A DNA stretch of 64,000 bases from Leishmania mexicana MHOM/GT/2001/U1103 (GCF_000234665.1 NC_018312.1:1483791-1547790), one strand, 5' to 3'. Numbered from the stretch's first letter, positions 22,565-32,415 are shown. Numbers and translations are program-made. Notes: generated from the letters alone by a model not told the origin.

Positions 22565-23656
22565 GGGATGGGTGGCTGCTGCGCACGAGGCTTTTCCGCC
22601 CCGCTGCGCCGTTCCCCGGTGGTGATGGGGGTGGAGGGGAGTGGACGCTGATGGAGGGGGGGGGGGCACCCTCACATCCTCCGACTCGCACCCCCGCCCA
22701 GTCGCGCACATGCGGAGTCGCGGCTGCGGCGCCGGTGGTGCTGCGTGCCAGAGCCGCGACGGAGGAGGAGGTGTGTGTGTGTGTGTGTTTGTGTCGCTGT
22801 CTCTCCTCGCGCTGTCGTCGTGGATGTTTCTTCTGTTCTCTGGTGCTGTGAAGGGTGGCGCACGGGTGACGGGGTGGGCGGGCGGTGGCGGCGGTGCCGG
22901 ATGGAGCGTGCTGGAGCCCTGCCGCACACGCACGCGCGCACCGCAGGCCTCACACAGGCGCGCGCGGGGCAGCGCAAGGGGAAAGAAAGCAACAGGCAAC
23001 CGCGGGCGACGAGTTGCGCCACGGTGGCCCTTTGCGCCTCTCTCCCCCCCGTGTCCCTCGTGCCGGCTGTGCGCCGCGGCGGCTGCTTCTCTGCCGAAGC
23101 TGAACGAGGGAGGGGGCAGAGACGAAAAGGGGGCGTGCGCTGTGGGCGCGAGGGCGGTGTGCGGCGCAGGAGGGGATCAGCGGCGGGGGAGGGAGGCCAG
23201 CAGGTAAGGCGCCCGTGAGGGGAGGCAAGGCTTGCCAGGAGGGTGGCAAGCAGTGCTCTCTGTCCACACCGCTTGCCCCCCTTCTCATGCGCCTCTGCCC
23301 CGTCTTCGCTGCCGCTGCGGCGCGCCTGTCGCGCACCGGCCCCCTCTCCCTATGTCTGTGTGCATGCCACCAGGTGGCCCACCTGCCCCAGCCGTGCACG
23401 GCTCGCGGTCTCCTTTGCCCGTCTCCTCACCACTCCCCCACACACTTCTCGCTCTGCCTCTCCCCCTCTCCTCCCCGCCCCAAAACAAACACGCACGGGC
23501 AACCGCACAACACCACGAAGCGCGTGTGCACGCAGCAGCAACAAAGACATCCCCGTGCCAAGACTCGACTCTCCTCCGCGCCCCCACTCGCCCCTTCCCA
23601 TTCCTCCTCTCGTCCACATCCGCTTTACACCCGTTTTCAGGTGTGAAGGTGCGAAG
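22565..23656 (+). other. tuzin-amastin spacer, unit 1
   Basis: No gene. A poly-G tract near 22656-22667 and a (TG)n tract near 22770-22790 vary in length between units. The last 300 bases are a CT-rich amastin 5' flank ending in an acceptor. Confidence 0.65.
23639..23640 (+). promoter_or_regulatory. probable trans-splice acceptor of amastin copy 3
   Basis: A CT-rich tract ends in CCCGTTTTCAG, 16 bases before the ATG at 23657. Confidence 0.65.
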
Positions 23657-24238
23657 ATGGCGTGCAACATCAGCATGACTCTCTACGTGATCTCCCAGTT
23701 CCTCGCGTTTCTCTTTGTGCTGGTGGCTACGCCGATCGACATGTTTTACGTGAAGGAACTCGGGAGATTTAGCAACGCACAGTGCCTGACATTGTGGGGC
23801 GGAAAGGAGCAGTGCTACAGCTCAACGTACGACGTGTCGTATGATGAGTTGTGGGAGAACTGCCCTCACCGCCGCCTGCAGTTCCGGGTTGCTGCGACGC
23901 TCGCAGTCATTTCCATTTTCGTGTACGGCTTGGCTTTCATCCTCGGCTTCATTACGTTATGCTGCTGCATTTGCCTCCGCTGGGTTTGCCTGATGCTCAA
24001 CATCATTGGCATCGGCACCGTGGGCGCGGTCTGGGCGCTCATGGTGGTCATCTACTACAATGACGACGGCCTATTTTGCCCGAGGGTGAGCAGCCGCTTC
24101 GATTTTGGTGTCGGTTTTGCTCTCCTCGTGGTGGCCTGGTGCCTGAATATCATCAACATCCTGTTCCTGCTGCTAGAGTGCCAGGCTGAGGACGCAGGCA
24201 ATGAGGCACTCCGCGCCCAAGATGCAAAGCAGCAGTAG
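23657..24238 (+). CDS. amastin surface protein (copy 3)
   Basis: A 193-residue amastin starting MACNISMTLYVISQF, with hydrophobic spans at about 7-27, 78-104, 108-133 and 149-173. The signature region is C43-LTLWGGKEQ-C53. The residue before the last Cys is Gln, where the usual pattern has Asp, Glu, Asn or Thr. The tail is short (about 174-193) and ends AQDAKQQ. The start is fixed by an acceptor 16 bases upstream. It shares TM1 almost exactly with copy 4, but about half of residues 31-80 differ, while the surrounding non-coding DNA is nearly identical. It lies downstream of tuzin fragment C. Confidence 0.93.
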   Translation: MACNISMTLYVISQFLAFLFVLVATPIDMFYVKELGRFSNAQCLTLWGGKEQCYSSTYDVSYDELWENCPHRRLQFRVAATLAVISIFVYGLAFILGFITLCCCICLRWVCLMLNIIGIGTVGAVWALMVVIYYNDDGLFCPRVSSRFDFGVGFALLVVAWCLNIINILFLLLECQAEDAGNEALRAQDAKQQ

Positions 24239-25449
24239 GAGGGAGAGCGCAGGGGGAAGCGGTGCTCATGTCAGCGAGAGAGGGAGCCAGGGCTGCGGCT
24301 TCCGGCCTCTGCCTCACACCGCCCTCTCTCTCGCGCTGCCCTGTCGTGCGTGCGCGTGCAGACGTGCGGCGCTCCCACACACACGGACACACAGACCCCA
24401 ACACGCATCCCGAGGTGCCGCTCTCGCCCCTGTTGTCCGCGCGTCTCTCCTCGCGCGCTTTCCCCCATCGCAAGCGCTCCGGCGGTGTGGCGCGTAGGAG
24501 AGAAGATGGTGCGTTGTGCCGATGCCTTGCCTCTCCCGTGCTCACGTCGTGTCATGCGCGGCGCGTGCTCTCCTACGCTGCTTGCCTGCTCTCCATCCGC
24601 ACAAGGATGTGCGTTGTGTAGATGGCCGCGCACATCCGGCGCCGGCAAGCCCGTCCATGCCCGCTTCCCCCTCCTCCTCTGAGCCCCCGCCCCCCCCCCC
24701 CTTCGCCTTCAGTGCCTTCTCGGAATGGCCCCCCTCACGCTCGCCCGGCGCACCCTTGGCGGAGCGGAGAAGCGAGATGGTGGCGCCGTCGCTGCCGGCT
24801 GGCGAATGGGCGAGGGAAAGCGAGGGCGAAGGAGAGAAGAGCACGGCCGAAGCGGGAGGGGGAGGGAGGGAGGAGGCGCGGTGCCACAGGAGGCCGTGGT
24901 GGCGGGTGCTCAGGAGTCAGAGGGGCCTCTGCGCACACGCGCGAAACCGGAGAAGCGGCCGCGGCCCTTCGTCCTCTCCCGTTTTCCTGTGCTCGTCATA
25001 CACGGCGTACGTGTGCGCAGGTGCATGCGGGCCTCCCCCTCCCCCTGCTGCCGGTGCCTCGTCCTCTCCTCTCTCCCCTGTGCGCGTTTTTGTTCGTCTT
25101 TTCGTTGCTTTCCTCTCTTTCTCTGCGTGCGTGAACACGCAAGAGGCCGATGGAGTGGATGGCGAAGCGAGCAGCGACAGCCGTGCGGCGGCCGCAGCAG
25201 GTGCACGCGCGCACACACGCACACACGAGGCAGAGAGGGGAATGAATGAAAGGAACGAGGAAGTGCAGAGCGGAAACAGCGCATGCGAAAAGGAAAAGAT
25301 GAACAACGAACGAGAGACGTGGCTGCCTTCCCCCCTCTGTGACTCGTGTGCGTGTGTGCGTGTGTGCGCGCTTCGCCTCCCCATCCCGTCGCCTCTCCTG
25401 TGCTTTACCCTCCTTGCTTTTCTCACTACACCGCGGGATCCTCAAGGCT
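24239..25449 (+). other. amastin copy 3 3' flank
   Basis: No gene. The first 630 bases are duplicated after copy 4 (28941-29569), including a length-variable poly-C run at 24689-24701. An A-rich segment lies at 25200-25330. Probable 3' UTR. Confidence 0.55.
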
Positions 25450-25870
25450 CCGATGAGAAGAGCCTTCACACCGTACGATGGAGTGCAGCGGCCTGATGCG
25501 ACTCAGGGGGAAGCATGGCATGCGAGCCGTGTGCAGGGTCTCAAAAGGCCCTGGCCCGAAGCTGGCCGTCTTCCTCCCTGAGCCTATCCGGCATCTACCT
25601 GCACCCGGCCCCTATTACCTGCGCGGCGGGCGCCACCACCTCCGCCCACGAGCAGCACCCTGAGCGCGGCCCGCCCGGGTCCGAGGCATGCAGTGCATCC
25701 GCGTCCGTCCGCCGCCCATCGCGCAGCACGCATCGGAAGACGGGACGAGGACGCACACGAGGAGCCGGTCAGACGCATGGCCCGATCCAGCGCCAGGCGG
25801 TTCGTCCTGGACGACCCGGAGTTAGCTGCAGTGCAACGGAGGTGGGCGGGCCGTATGCGGGCGTCTGCTT
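25450..25870 (+). repeat. SIDER-like repeat, family A copy 3
   Basis: Homologous to 4630-5050 and 19203-19620: GGAGTGCAGCGGCCTGATG, AGGGTCTCAAAAGGCCCTGG, CACCTCCGCCCACGAGCAG, GTCCTGGACGACCCGGAG and GTGCAACGGAGGTGGGCGG in order. It sits 1.2 kb after the amastin stop. Confidence 0.55.
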
Positions 25871-26559
25871 GTTGGCCTGCCTGCGATGGCGGGGCACGCT
25901 GCAAGCGCGCATTCCGTTGCCCCCAACACGCAGGCAAACGATAAGCAGAGCAAGAAGAGAATACACACACACAAAACGACCAATGCAGAGCGCACCGCAT
26001 TCGCTTGCTCGCCAGACCGCCGCCGCCGGTCTCTTGTCTTCGTCTGAAAAGACGGCGTGCGTGCGCTTTTCTCCCCTTCTCCGTTGCCTTATTATTTTAT
26101 GTTTTTCTCTGTGCTGTCTTCCGGCGCGCGCCTCTCGCTCTCGCTCCTCGACTCGTCCACCCCAACAGCGTCACCGCCGCCAGGGCCACCACCCTCCCGC
26201 CACCCTCCCTTCCTCCGAGAGGAGGGGCGGAGGGGATGCCGAGCTCTGTGCTGCTGGCAATGGTCGGGCTGCGCTATGCGCGCGCGTGTGCGTTCTCGTG
26301 CGCCGGTGCATGCCCGTATATGTATGCGCATGCGTATGCACACACAGACAGACGCGCGTGCCTCCGGGCAGCGCAGCCTCTTTCTGTTTCCACCCCCCCC
26401 CCTCACGTGCCCTTCTTCTCTCCCCCTGTACGCACGTGTGTGCGGGTCGCCTGCGTCGCTTCTCCTCGCTCGCTGCCTCGTGCACTGCACACGCGCACAC
26501 ACTCAGGCACGCCAATGCCCACATAAAGGTACGCGCTCTCGCACACTCAGCTGAGCGCA
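25871..26559 (+). other. spacer with tuzin 5' flank, between units 1 and 2
   Basis: No gene. It contains an AT-richer stretch (26085-26115), a GAGAGGAGGGGCGGAGGGG purine block and alternating CATGCGTATGC-type sequence at 26310-26340. Its 3' part is the start of the tandem unit. Confidence 0.55.
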
Positions 26560-27269
26560 ATGCTGGGCGGCATCGCCGGCATCCGTCTGTGCGCGGTGCG
26601 TGGGACAGGCGGCGCCGCTGCTGCTGCCCGTAGCTCTGGTGCGGCTGCGTCCGCGTCCCCCAACGCCCCCACGCGCCCGGGCGCCTCACCGGCAAGATGT
26701 CGGAGACGGCGCACCGGGTGAGGACCTTGCGGGCGGGCGGGAGGGGCCACGCCGGTGTGCTCCGTCGTGGCGACGCCGTGGTGAAGCGCAGTGCGACCTG
26801 CACGCTGCCCATGGACGCTGACGAGGTGGAGCTCTCTGTGGGGGCCCGCGCGCACGACCCGCACGACCCGCGCGACGCCGAGGCCATCGCGCTGATCCTG
26901 CTTAGCCGCGGCTGGCGGGTGGAGCGGCTGCGACTGCTGGGGGAGGCGGGCCTCTCGCCGTGTGTGTTTGCGTCGAAGCTGGAGCGGGGCAGCACTAGCG
27001 AGAGGGCGCAGCGGGTGAGGGAGGGGAGTCTTCGCCGTGCCCTGGCCCAGCACAAGGGCACCACGAGCTGCATCTCCGGCGTGTCTGCGGTCCGTGACGT
27101 CTTCACGACGAACCGCCGCGACGTCTGCGTGCGTCCCGTGCGCGGCCGCGACCAGGCGTTCGCCTACGCGCAGCACACGGTGTGGGCCCCGTCCGCCCCA
27201 GCCGCCCCATCGACATCATCGGAACGAGCCGCAGCGCCGTGGAGGACACTGCGTCGCACGGTCCCGTGA
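26560..27269 (+). pseudogene. tuzin fragment D, internally deleted (unit 2)
   Basis: Essentially the same sequence as fragment C: the same one-base frame break after the N-terminal segment, the same 190-codon frame from ATG 26697, and the same join between the N-terminal part and GRDQAFAYAQHTV without the P-loop region. It differs by MLGG instead of MLSG at the first ATG. The shared lesions show that the deletion predates amplification. Confidence 0.65.
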
Positions 27270-28361
27270 GGGATGGGTGGCTGCTGCGCACGAGGCTTTT
27301 CCGCCCCGCTGCGCCGTTCCCCGGTGGTGATGGGGGTGGAGGGGAGTGGACGCTGATGGAGGGGGGGGCACCCTCACATCCTCCGACTCGCACCCCCGCC
27401 CAGTCGCGCACATGCGGAGTCGCGGCTGCGGCGCCGGTGGTGCTGCGTGCCAGAGCCGCGACGGAGGAGGAGGTGTGTGTGTGTGTGTGTGTTTGTGTCG
27501 CTGTCTCTCCTCGCGCTGTCGTCGTGGATGTTTCTTCTGTTCTCTGGTGCTGTGAAGGGTGGCGCACGGGTGACGGGGTGGGCGGGCGGTGGCGGCGGTG
27601 CCGGATGGAGCGTGCTGGAGCCCTGCCGCACACGCACGCGCGCACCGCAGGCCTCACACAGGCGCGCGCGGGGCAGCGCAAGGGGAAAGAAAGCAACAGG
27701 CAACCGCGGGCGACGAGTTGCGCCACGGTGGCCCTTTGCGCTCTCTCTCCCCCCCGTGTCCCTCGTGCCGGCTGTGCGCCGCGGCGGCTGCTTCTCTGCC
27801 GAAGCTGAACGAGGGAGGGGGCAGAGACGAAAAGGGGGCGTGCGCTGTGGGCGCGAGGGCGGTGTGCGGCGCAGGAGGGGATCAGCGGCGGGGGAGGGAG
27901 GCCAGCAGGTAAGGCGCCCGTGAGGGGAGGCAAGGCTTGCCAGGAGGGTGGCAAGCAGTGCTCTCTGTCCACACCGCTTGCCCCCCTTCTCATGCGCCTC
28001 TGCCCCGTCTTCGCTGCCGCTGCGGCGCGCCTGTCGCGCACCGGCCCCCTCTCCCTATGTCTGTGTGCATGCCACCAGGTGGCCCACCTGCCCCAGCCGT
28101 GCACGGCTCGCGGTCTCCTTTGCCCGTCTCCTCACCACTCCCCCACACACTTCTCGCTCTGCCTCTCCCCCTCTCCTCCCCGCCCCAAAACAAACACGCA
28201 CGGGCAACCGCACAACACCACGAAGCGCGTGTGCACGCAGCAGCAACAAAGACATCCCCGTGCCAAGACTCGACTCTCCTCCGCGCCCCCACTCGCCCCT
28301 TCCCATTCCTCCTCTCGTCCACATCCGCTTTACACCCGTTTTCAGGTGTGAAGGTGCGAAG
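27270..28361 (+). other. tuzin-amastin spacer, unit 2
   Basis: Near-identical to 22565-23656 apart from a shorter poly-G run, a longer (TG)n run and a few substitutions. No gene. It ends in the amastin polypyrimidine tract. Confidence 0.65.
28344..28345 (+). promoter_or_regulatory. probable trans-splice acceptor of amastin copy 4
   Basis: The same CCCGTTTTCAG context as copy 3, 16 bases before the ATG at 28362. Confidence 0.65.
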
Positions 28362-28940
28362 ATGGCGTGCAGGTTCGGCATGGTTCTCTACGTGATCTCC
28401 CAGTTCCTCGCGTTTCTCTTTGTGCTGGTGGCTACGCCGATCGACATGTTTCGCCCGAAGGGTACGAGCAGGTTCGGCAACACAGACTGCCTGACTTTGT
28501 GGGGTGAAAAGAAACACTGCTACAGCACAGTATATGATCAGAAGTCGAGCACGATATGGGCCAACTGCCCTCAGCGCGGCCTGCAGTTTCTCGTTGCTGC
28601 GGTGCTCGCAGTCATTTCCATTTTCGTGTACGGCTTGGCTTTCATCCTCGGCTTCATTATGCTGTTCTGCTGCTTTTGCCTCCGCTGGGTCTGCCTGACG
28701 CTCAACATCGTTGGCTTCGGCACCCTGAGCGTCGTCTGGGCGCTCATGGTGGTGGTCTACTACACGGATGACGGCACGCCCTGTCCGAGGCTGAGCCAAA
28801 AATATCATTTCGGTGCCGGCTTCGCTCTTTTCCTATCGACCTGGGTCAGAGATATATTCAGCATTCTCTACCTGCTGGTTACCTTCAACGCTACGGATCC
28901 GCACAGGAACAAAACGCCAAAAGATGCAAAGCAGCAGTAG
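28362..28940 (+). CDS. amastin surface protein (copy 4)
   Basis: A 192-residue amastin starting MACRFGMVLYVISQF with the usual four hydrophobic spans. The signature region is C43-LTLWGEKKH-C53, with His before the last Cys, an uncommon residue there. The loop from 31 to 80 differs from copy 3 at roughly half its positions (counted by eye), and TM4 also differs (FLSTWVRDIFSILYLLV). TM1 and TM2 are nearly the same in both. The last residues (DAKQQ) and the 3' flank again match copy 3. The start is set by the acceptor at 28344. It lies downstream of tuzin fragment D; the SIDER-like repeat that should follow is mostly inside the gap at 29570. Confidence 0.93.
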   Translation: MACRFGMVLYVISQFLAFLFVLVATPIDMFRPKGTSRFGNTDCLTLWGEKKHCYSTVYDQKSSTIWANCPQRGLQFLVAAVLAVISIFVYGLAFILGFIMLFCCFCLRWVCLTLNIVGFGTLSVVWALMVVVYYTDDGTPCPRLSQKYHFGAGFALFLSTWVRDIFSILYLLVTFNATDPHRNKTPKDAKQQ

Positions 28941-29569
28941 GAGGGAGAGCGCAGGGGGAAGCGGTGCTCATGTCAGCGAGAGAGGGAGCCAGGGCTGCGG
29001 CTTCCGGCCTCTGCCTCACACCGCCCTCTCTCTCGCGCTGCCCTGTCGTGCGTGCGCGTGCAGACGTGCGGCGCTCCCACACACACGGACACACAGACCC
29101 CAACACGCATCCCGAGGTGCCGCTCTCGCCCCTGTTGTCCGCGCGTCTCTCCTCGCGCGCTTTCCCCCATCGCAAGCGCTCCGGCGGTGTGGCGCGTAGG
29201 AGAGAAGATGGTGCGTTGTGCCGATGCCTTGCCTCTCCCGTGCTCACGTCGTGTCATGCGCGGCGCGTGCTCTCCTACGCTGCTTGCCTGCTCTCCATCC
29301 GCACAAGGATGTGCGTTGTGTAGATGGCCGCGCACATCCGGCGCCGGCAAGCCCGTCCATGCCCGCTTCCCCCTCCTCCTCTGAGCCCCCGCCCCCCCCC
29401 CTTCGCCTTCAGTGCCTTCTCGGAATGGCCCCCCTCACGCTCGCCCGGCGCACCCTTGGCGGAGCGGAGAAGCGAGATGGTGGCGCCGTCGCTGCCGGCT
29501 GGCGAATGGGCGAGGGAAAACGAGGGCGAAGGAGAGAAGAGCACGGCCGAAGCGGGAGGGGGAGGGAGG
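28941..29569 (+). other. amastin copy 4 3' flank up to gap
   Basis: No gene. Near-identical to 24239-24869, with a shorter poly-C run. Probable 3' UTR. Confidence 0.6.
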
Positions 29570-29669
29570 NNNNNNNNNNNNNNNNNNNNNNNNNNNNNNN
29601 NNNNNNNNNNNNNNNNNNNNNNNNNNNNNNNNNNNNNNNNNNNNNNNNNNNNNNNNNNNNNNNNNNNNN
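29570..29669. other. assembly gap (100 N), probably about 840 bases
   Basis: The left edge corresponds to 24869 and the right edge to 25712 in unit 1. If unit 2 is intact, about 842 bases are missing, including most of a family A SIDER-like repeat. Confidence 0.9.
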
Positions 29670-29830
29670 CCGCCCATCGCGCAGCACGCATCGGAAGACG
29701 GGACGAGGACGCACACGAGGAGCCGGTCAGACGCATGGCCCGATCCAGCGCCAGGCGGTTCGTCCTGGACGACCCGGAGTTAGCTGCAGTGCAACGGAGG
29801 TGGGCGGGCCGTATGCGGGCGTCTGCTTGT
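29670..29830 (+). repeat. SIDER-like repeat, family A copy 4 (3' part only)
   Basis: Matches the last 160 bases of the repeat at 25450-25870 (GTCCTGGACGACCCGGAG, GTGCAACGGAGGTGGGCGG). Its 5' part is lost in the gap. Confidence 0.55.
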
Positions 29831-30514
29831 TGGCCTGCCTGCGATGGCGGGGCACGCTGCAAGCGCGCATTCCGTTGCCCCCAACACGCAGGCAAACGAT
29901 AAGCAGAGCAAGAAGAGAATACACACACACAAAACGACCAATGCAGAGCGCACCGCATTCGCTTGCTCGCCAGACCGCCGCCGCCGGTCTCTTGTCTTCG
30001 TCTGAAAAGACGGCGTGCGTGCGCTTTTCTCCCCTTCTCCGTTGCCTTATTATTTTATGTTTTTCTCTGTGCTGTCTTCCGGCGCGCGCCTCTCGCTCTC
30101 GCTCCTCGACTCGTCCACCCCAACAGCGTCACCGCCGCCAGGGCCACCACCCTCCCGCCACCCTCCCTTCCTCCGAGAGGAGGGGCGGAGGGGATGCCGA
30201 GCTCTGTGCTGCTGGCAATGGTCGGGCTGCGCTATGCGCGCGCGTGTGCGTTCTCGTGCGCCGGTGCATGCCCGTATATGTATGCGCATGCGTATGCACA
30301 CACAGACAGACGCGCGTGCCTCCGGGCAGCGCAGCCTCTTTCTGTTTCCACCCCCCCCCCTCACGTGCCCTTCTCTCCCCCTGTACGCACGTGTGTGCGG
30401 GTCGCCTGCGTCGCTTCTCCTCGCTCGCTGCCTCGTGCACTGCACACGCGCACACACTCAGGCACGCCAATGCCCACATAAAGGTACGCGCTCTCGCACA
30501 CTCAGCTGAGCGCA
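29831..30514 (+). other. spacer with tuzin 5' flank, unit 2 to unit 3
   Basis: Same as 25871-26559 with slightly different poly-C and CTTCT copy numbers. No gene. Confidence 0.6.
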
Positions 30515-31224
30515 ATGCTGAGCGGCATCGCCGGCATCCGTCTGTGCGCGGTGCGTGGGACAGGCGGCGCCGCTGCTGCTGCCCGTAGCTCTGGTGCGGC
30601 TGCGTCCGCGTCCCCCAACGCCCCCACGCGCCCGGGCGCCTCACCGGCAAGATGTCGGAGACGGCGCACCGGGTGAGGACCTTGCGGGCGGGCGGGAGGG
30701 GCCACGCCGGTGTGCTCCGTCGTGGCGACGCCGTGGTGAAGCGCAGTGCGACCTGCACGCTGCCCATGGACGGTGACGAGGTGGAGCTCTCTGTGGGGGC
30801 CCGCGCGCACGACCCGCACGACCCGCGCGACGCCGAGGCCATCGCGCTGATCCTGCTTAGCCGCGGCTGGCGGGTGGAGCGGCTGCGACTGCTGGGGGAG
30901 GCGGGCCTCTCGCCGTGTGTGTTTGCGTCGAAGCTGGAGCGGGGCAGCACTAGCGAGAGGGCGCAGCGGGTGAGGGAGGGGAGTCTTCGCCGTGCCCTGG
31001 CCCAGCACAAGGGCACCACGAGCTGCATCTCCGGCGTGTCTGCGGTCCGTGACGTCTTCACGACGAACCGCCGCGACGTCTGCGTGCGTCCCGTGCGCGG
31101 CCGCGACCAGGCGTTCGCCTACGCGCAGCACACGGTGTGGGCCCCGTCCGCCCCAGCCGCCCCATCGACATCATCGGAACGAGCCGCAGCGCCGTGGAGG
31201 ACACTGCGTCGCACGGTCCCGTGA
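30515..31224 (+). pseudogene. tuzin fragment E, internally deleted (unit 3)
   Basis: Third copy of the fragment at 21855 and 26560. It has the same early frame break, the same 190-codon frame (ATG 30652) and the same missing P-loop region. One visible amino-acid change is PMDGDEVE instead of PMDADEVE. No amastin follows, because the repeat unit is cut off at about 31545. Confidence 0.65.
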
Positions 31225-31545
31225 GGGATGGGTGGCTGCTGCGCACGAGGCTTTTCCGCCCCGCTGCGCCGTTCCCCGGTGGTGATGGGGGTGGAGGGGA
31301 GTGGACGCTGATGGAGGGGGGGGGGGCACCCTCACATCCTCCGACTCGCACCCCCGCCCAGTCGCGCACATGCGGAGTCGCGGCTGCGGCGCCGGTGGTG
31401 CTGCGTGCCAGAGCCGCGACGGAGGAGGAGGTGTGTGTGTGTGTGTGTTTGTGTCGCTGTCTCTCCTCGCGCTGTCGTCGTGGATGTTTCTTCTGTTCTC
31501 TGGTGCTGTGAAGGGTGGCGCACGGGTGACGGGGTGGGCGGGCGG

Positions 31546-31940
31546 CGTCTCCGAAGATAACTGTGTTTTGATTCTCGTTGGTGGGGGGGGGTACATGCTT
31601 CGGGCGACGTGTACGCGCGCAGACTCGTAGATGGGATCGGATCTCCGTACAGTATGTGTGTTGTTACCGATGATGCAGCGACATGTGGAGAGCGAAGAGG
31701 AGATGGCCTACTGTGAGGGAATGCCACCGGCCCTACTTGTGGTAATTCGACGTACTTTTGCAAGCGTTGGTGATACGGGGGTTTGTGTGCAAGGAGTCTC
31801 TGCCGGATGCGTCCGCACACAGAGCACGGGCGCACAGCTACTCGTGTCTCTTCGGCTTCTTCCCAGCACCACCTGCATTGACCCTCCTCCTCATCACTAT
31901 GAAGAAAAATGGGCTGTGTGCCGTCCGTGGTCGCACTCAC
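31546..31940 (-). pseudogene. possible RING-CH (RINGv) gene relic at array edge
   Basis: On the minus strand an open frame with no convincing ATG (it begins at a GTG) reads SDEEEGQCRWCWEEAEE, then a VRPCSVCGRIRQ stretch and a basic, Pro-rich tail. The C-x2-C followed about 13 residues later by PCSxCG resembles the first half of a RING-CH zinc finger of MARCH-type ubiquitin ligases. The later His and Cys ligands are missing and the frame runs on into array DNA. Its orientation opposes the surrounding plus-strand genes. It could be a small displaced gene piece or a chance frame. Confidence 0.25.
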
Positions 31941-32415
31941 CTCTCTCGTGCTTTGCTATATCTCTCTCTCGTGGTGGTCGTCGTCGTCGTCGTTTTTTTT
32001 GCCAGGATCGCTCTCACAGCGCACGGAAGGCCAGACAACACTCTTTGTGTGCACAAAGCTCCGACAGTAGCACCGCTGTCACTCGCCCTTTTCTTCTACA
32101 CCCCCCCCCTCCTCCCCCTCCGCTCGTCTCCCTCCCTGCAGCCCTCTCCCGTTTCTCGCTGTTCGTGCCCTGTCTGGTACTTTGCGTCGATCTATTCCCA
32201 TTGGGTTTCGCGGCGGGCGAGAGCGAAAGAGGGATCGCCCTTGCGCGTTTGTCCGTCGAGGCTCGGGTGCGTGCCACCATCATACCTCCGCCACCAACCC
32301 ACACACACACAGTCACACACACACAGCACCCCTCAGCATATTCGGCGAAGCGGATCCGGAGAAGAACAAGGGAAAACTTACCTGAGTTGTTTGCTTATCT
32401 ATTTTCTATTTTCCG
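31941..32415 (+). other. 5' flank and leader of the 32416 gene
   Basis: A strong polypyrimidine tract (32091-32138) is followed by CTGCAG, giving a likely acceptor AG at 32140-32141. The 274 bases from there to 32416 contain no ATG, which supports the assigned start. (CA)n sequence lies at 32299-32326. Confidence 0.5.

Larger units (their letters stand above)
21709..31545 (+). repeat. tandem array of a 4.7-kb amastin/tuzin unit (2.3 copies)
   Basis: Unit 1 (21709 to about 26411), unit 2 (about 26412 to about 30366, with a gap) and a partial unit 3 (to 31545) align with offsets of 4705 and 3955. Outside the amastin coding regions the copies differ almost only in homopolymer and dinucleotide lengths plus rare substitutions (for example ATGCTGAGC versus ATGCTGGGC at 21855 and 26560). 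Unit 3 ends abruptly at about 31545 inside the tuzin-amastin spacer. Confidence 0.9.

Noticed and set aside
24516..25496. 326-codon frame after amastin copy 3
   Set aside because: It crosses poly-C and CT tracts, and is not maintained as a gene in the copy after amastin 4 apart from shared DNA.
21709..31545. Spliced-leader (mini-exon) or rDNA array
   Set aside because: The unit is 4.7 kb and contains amastin and tuzin sequence; no mini-exon-like short transcribed unit was recognised.
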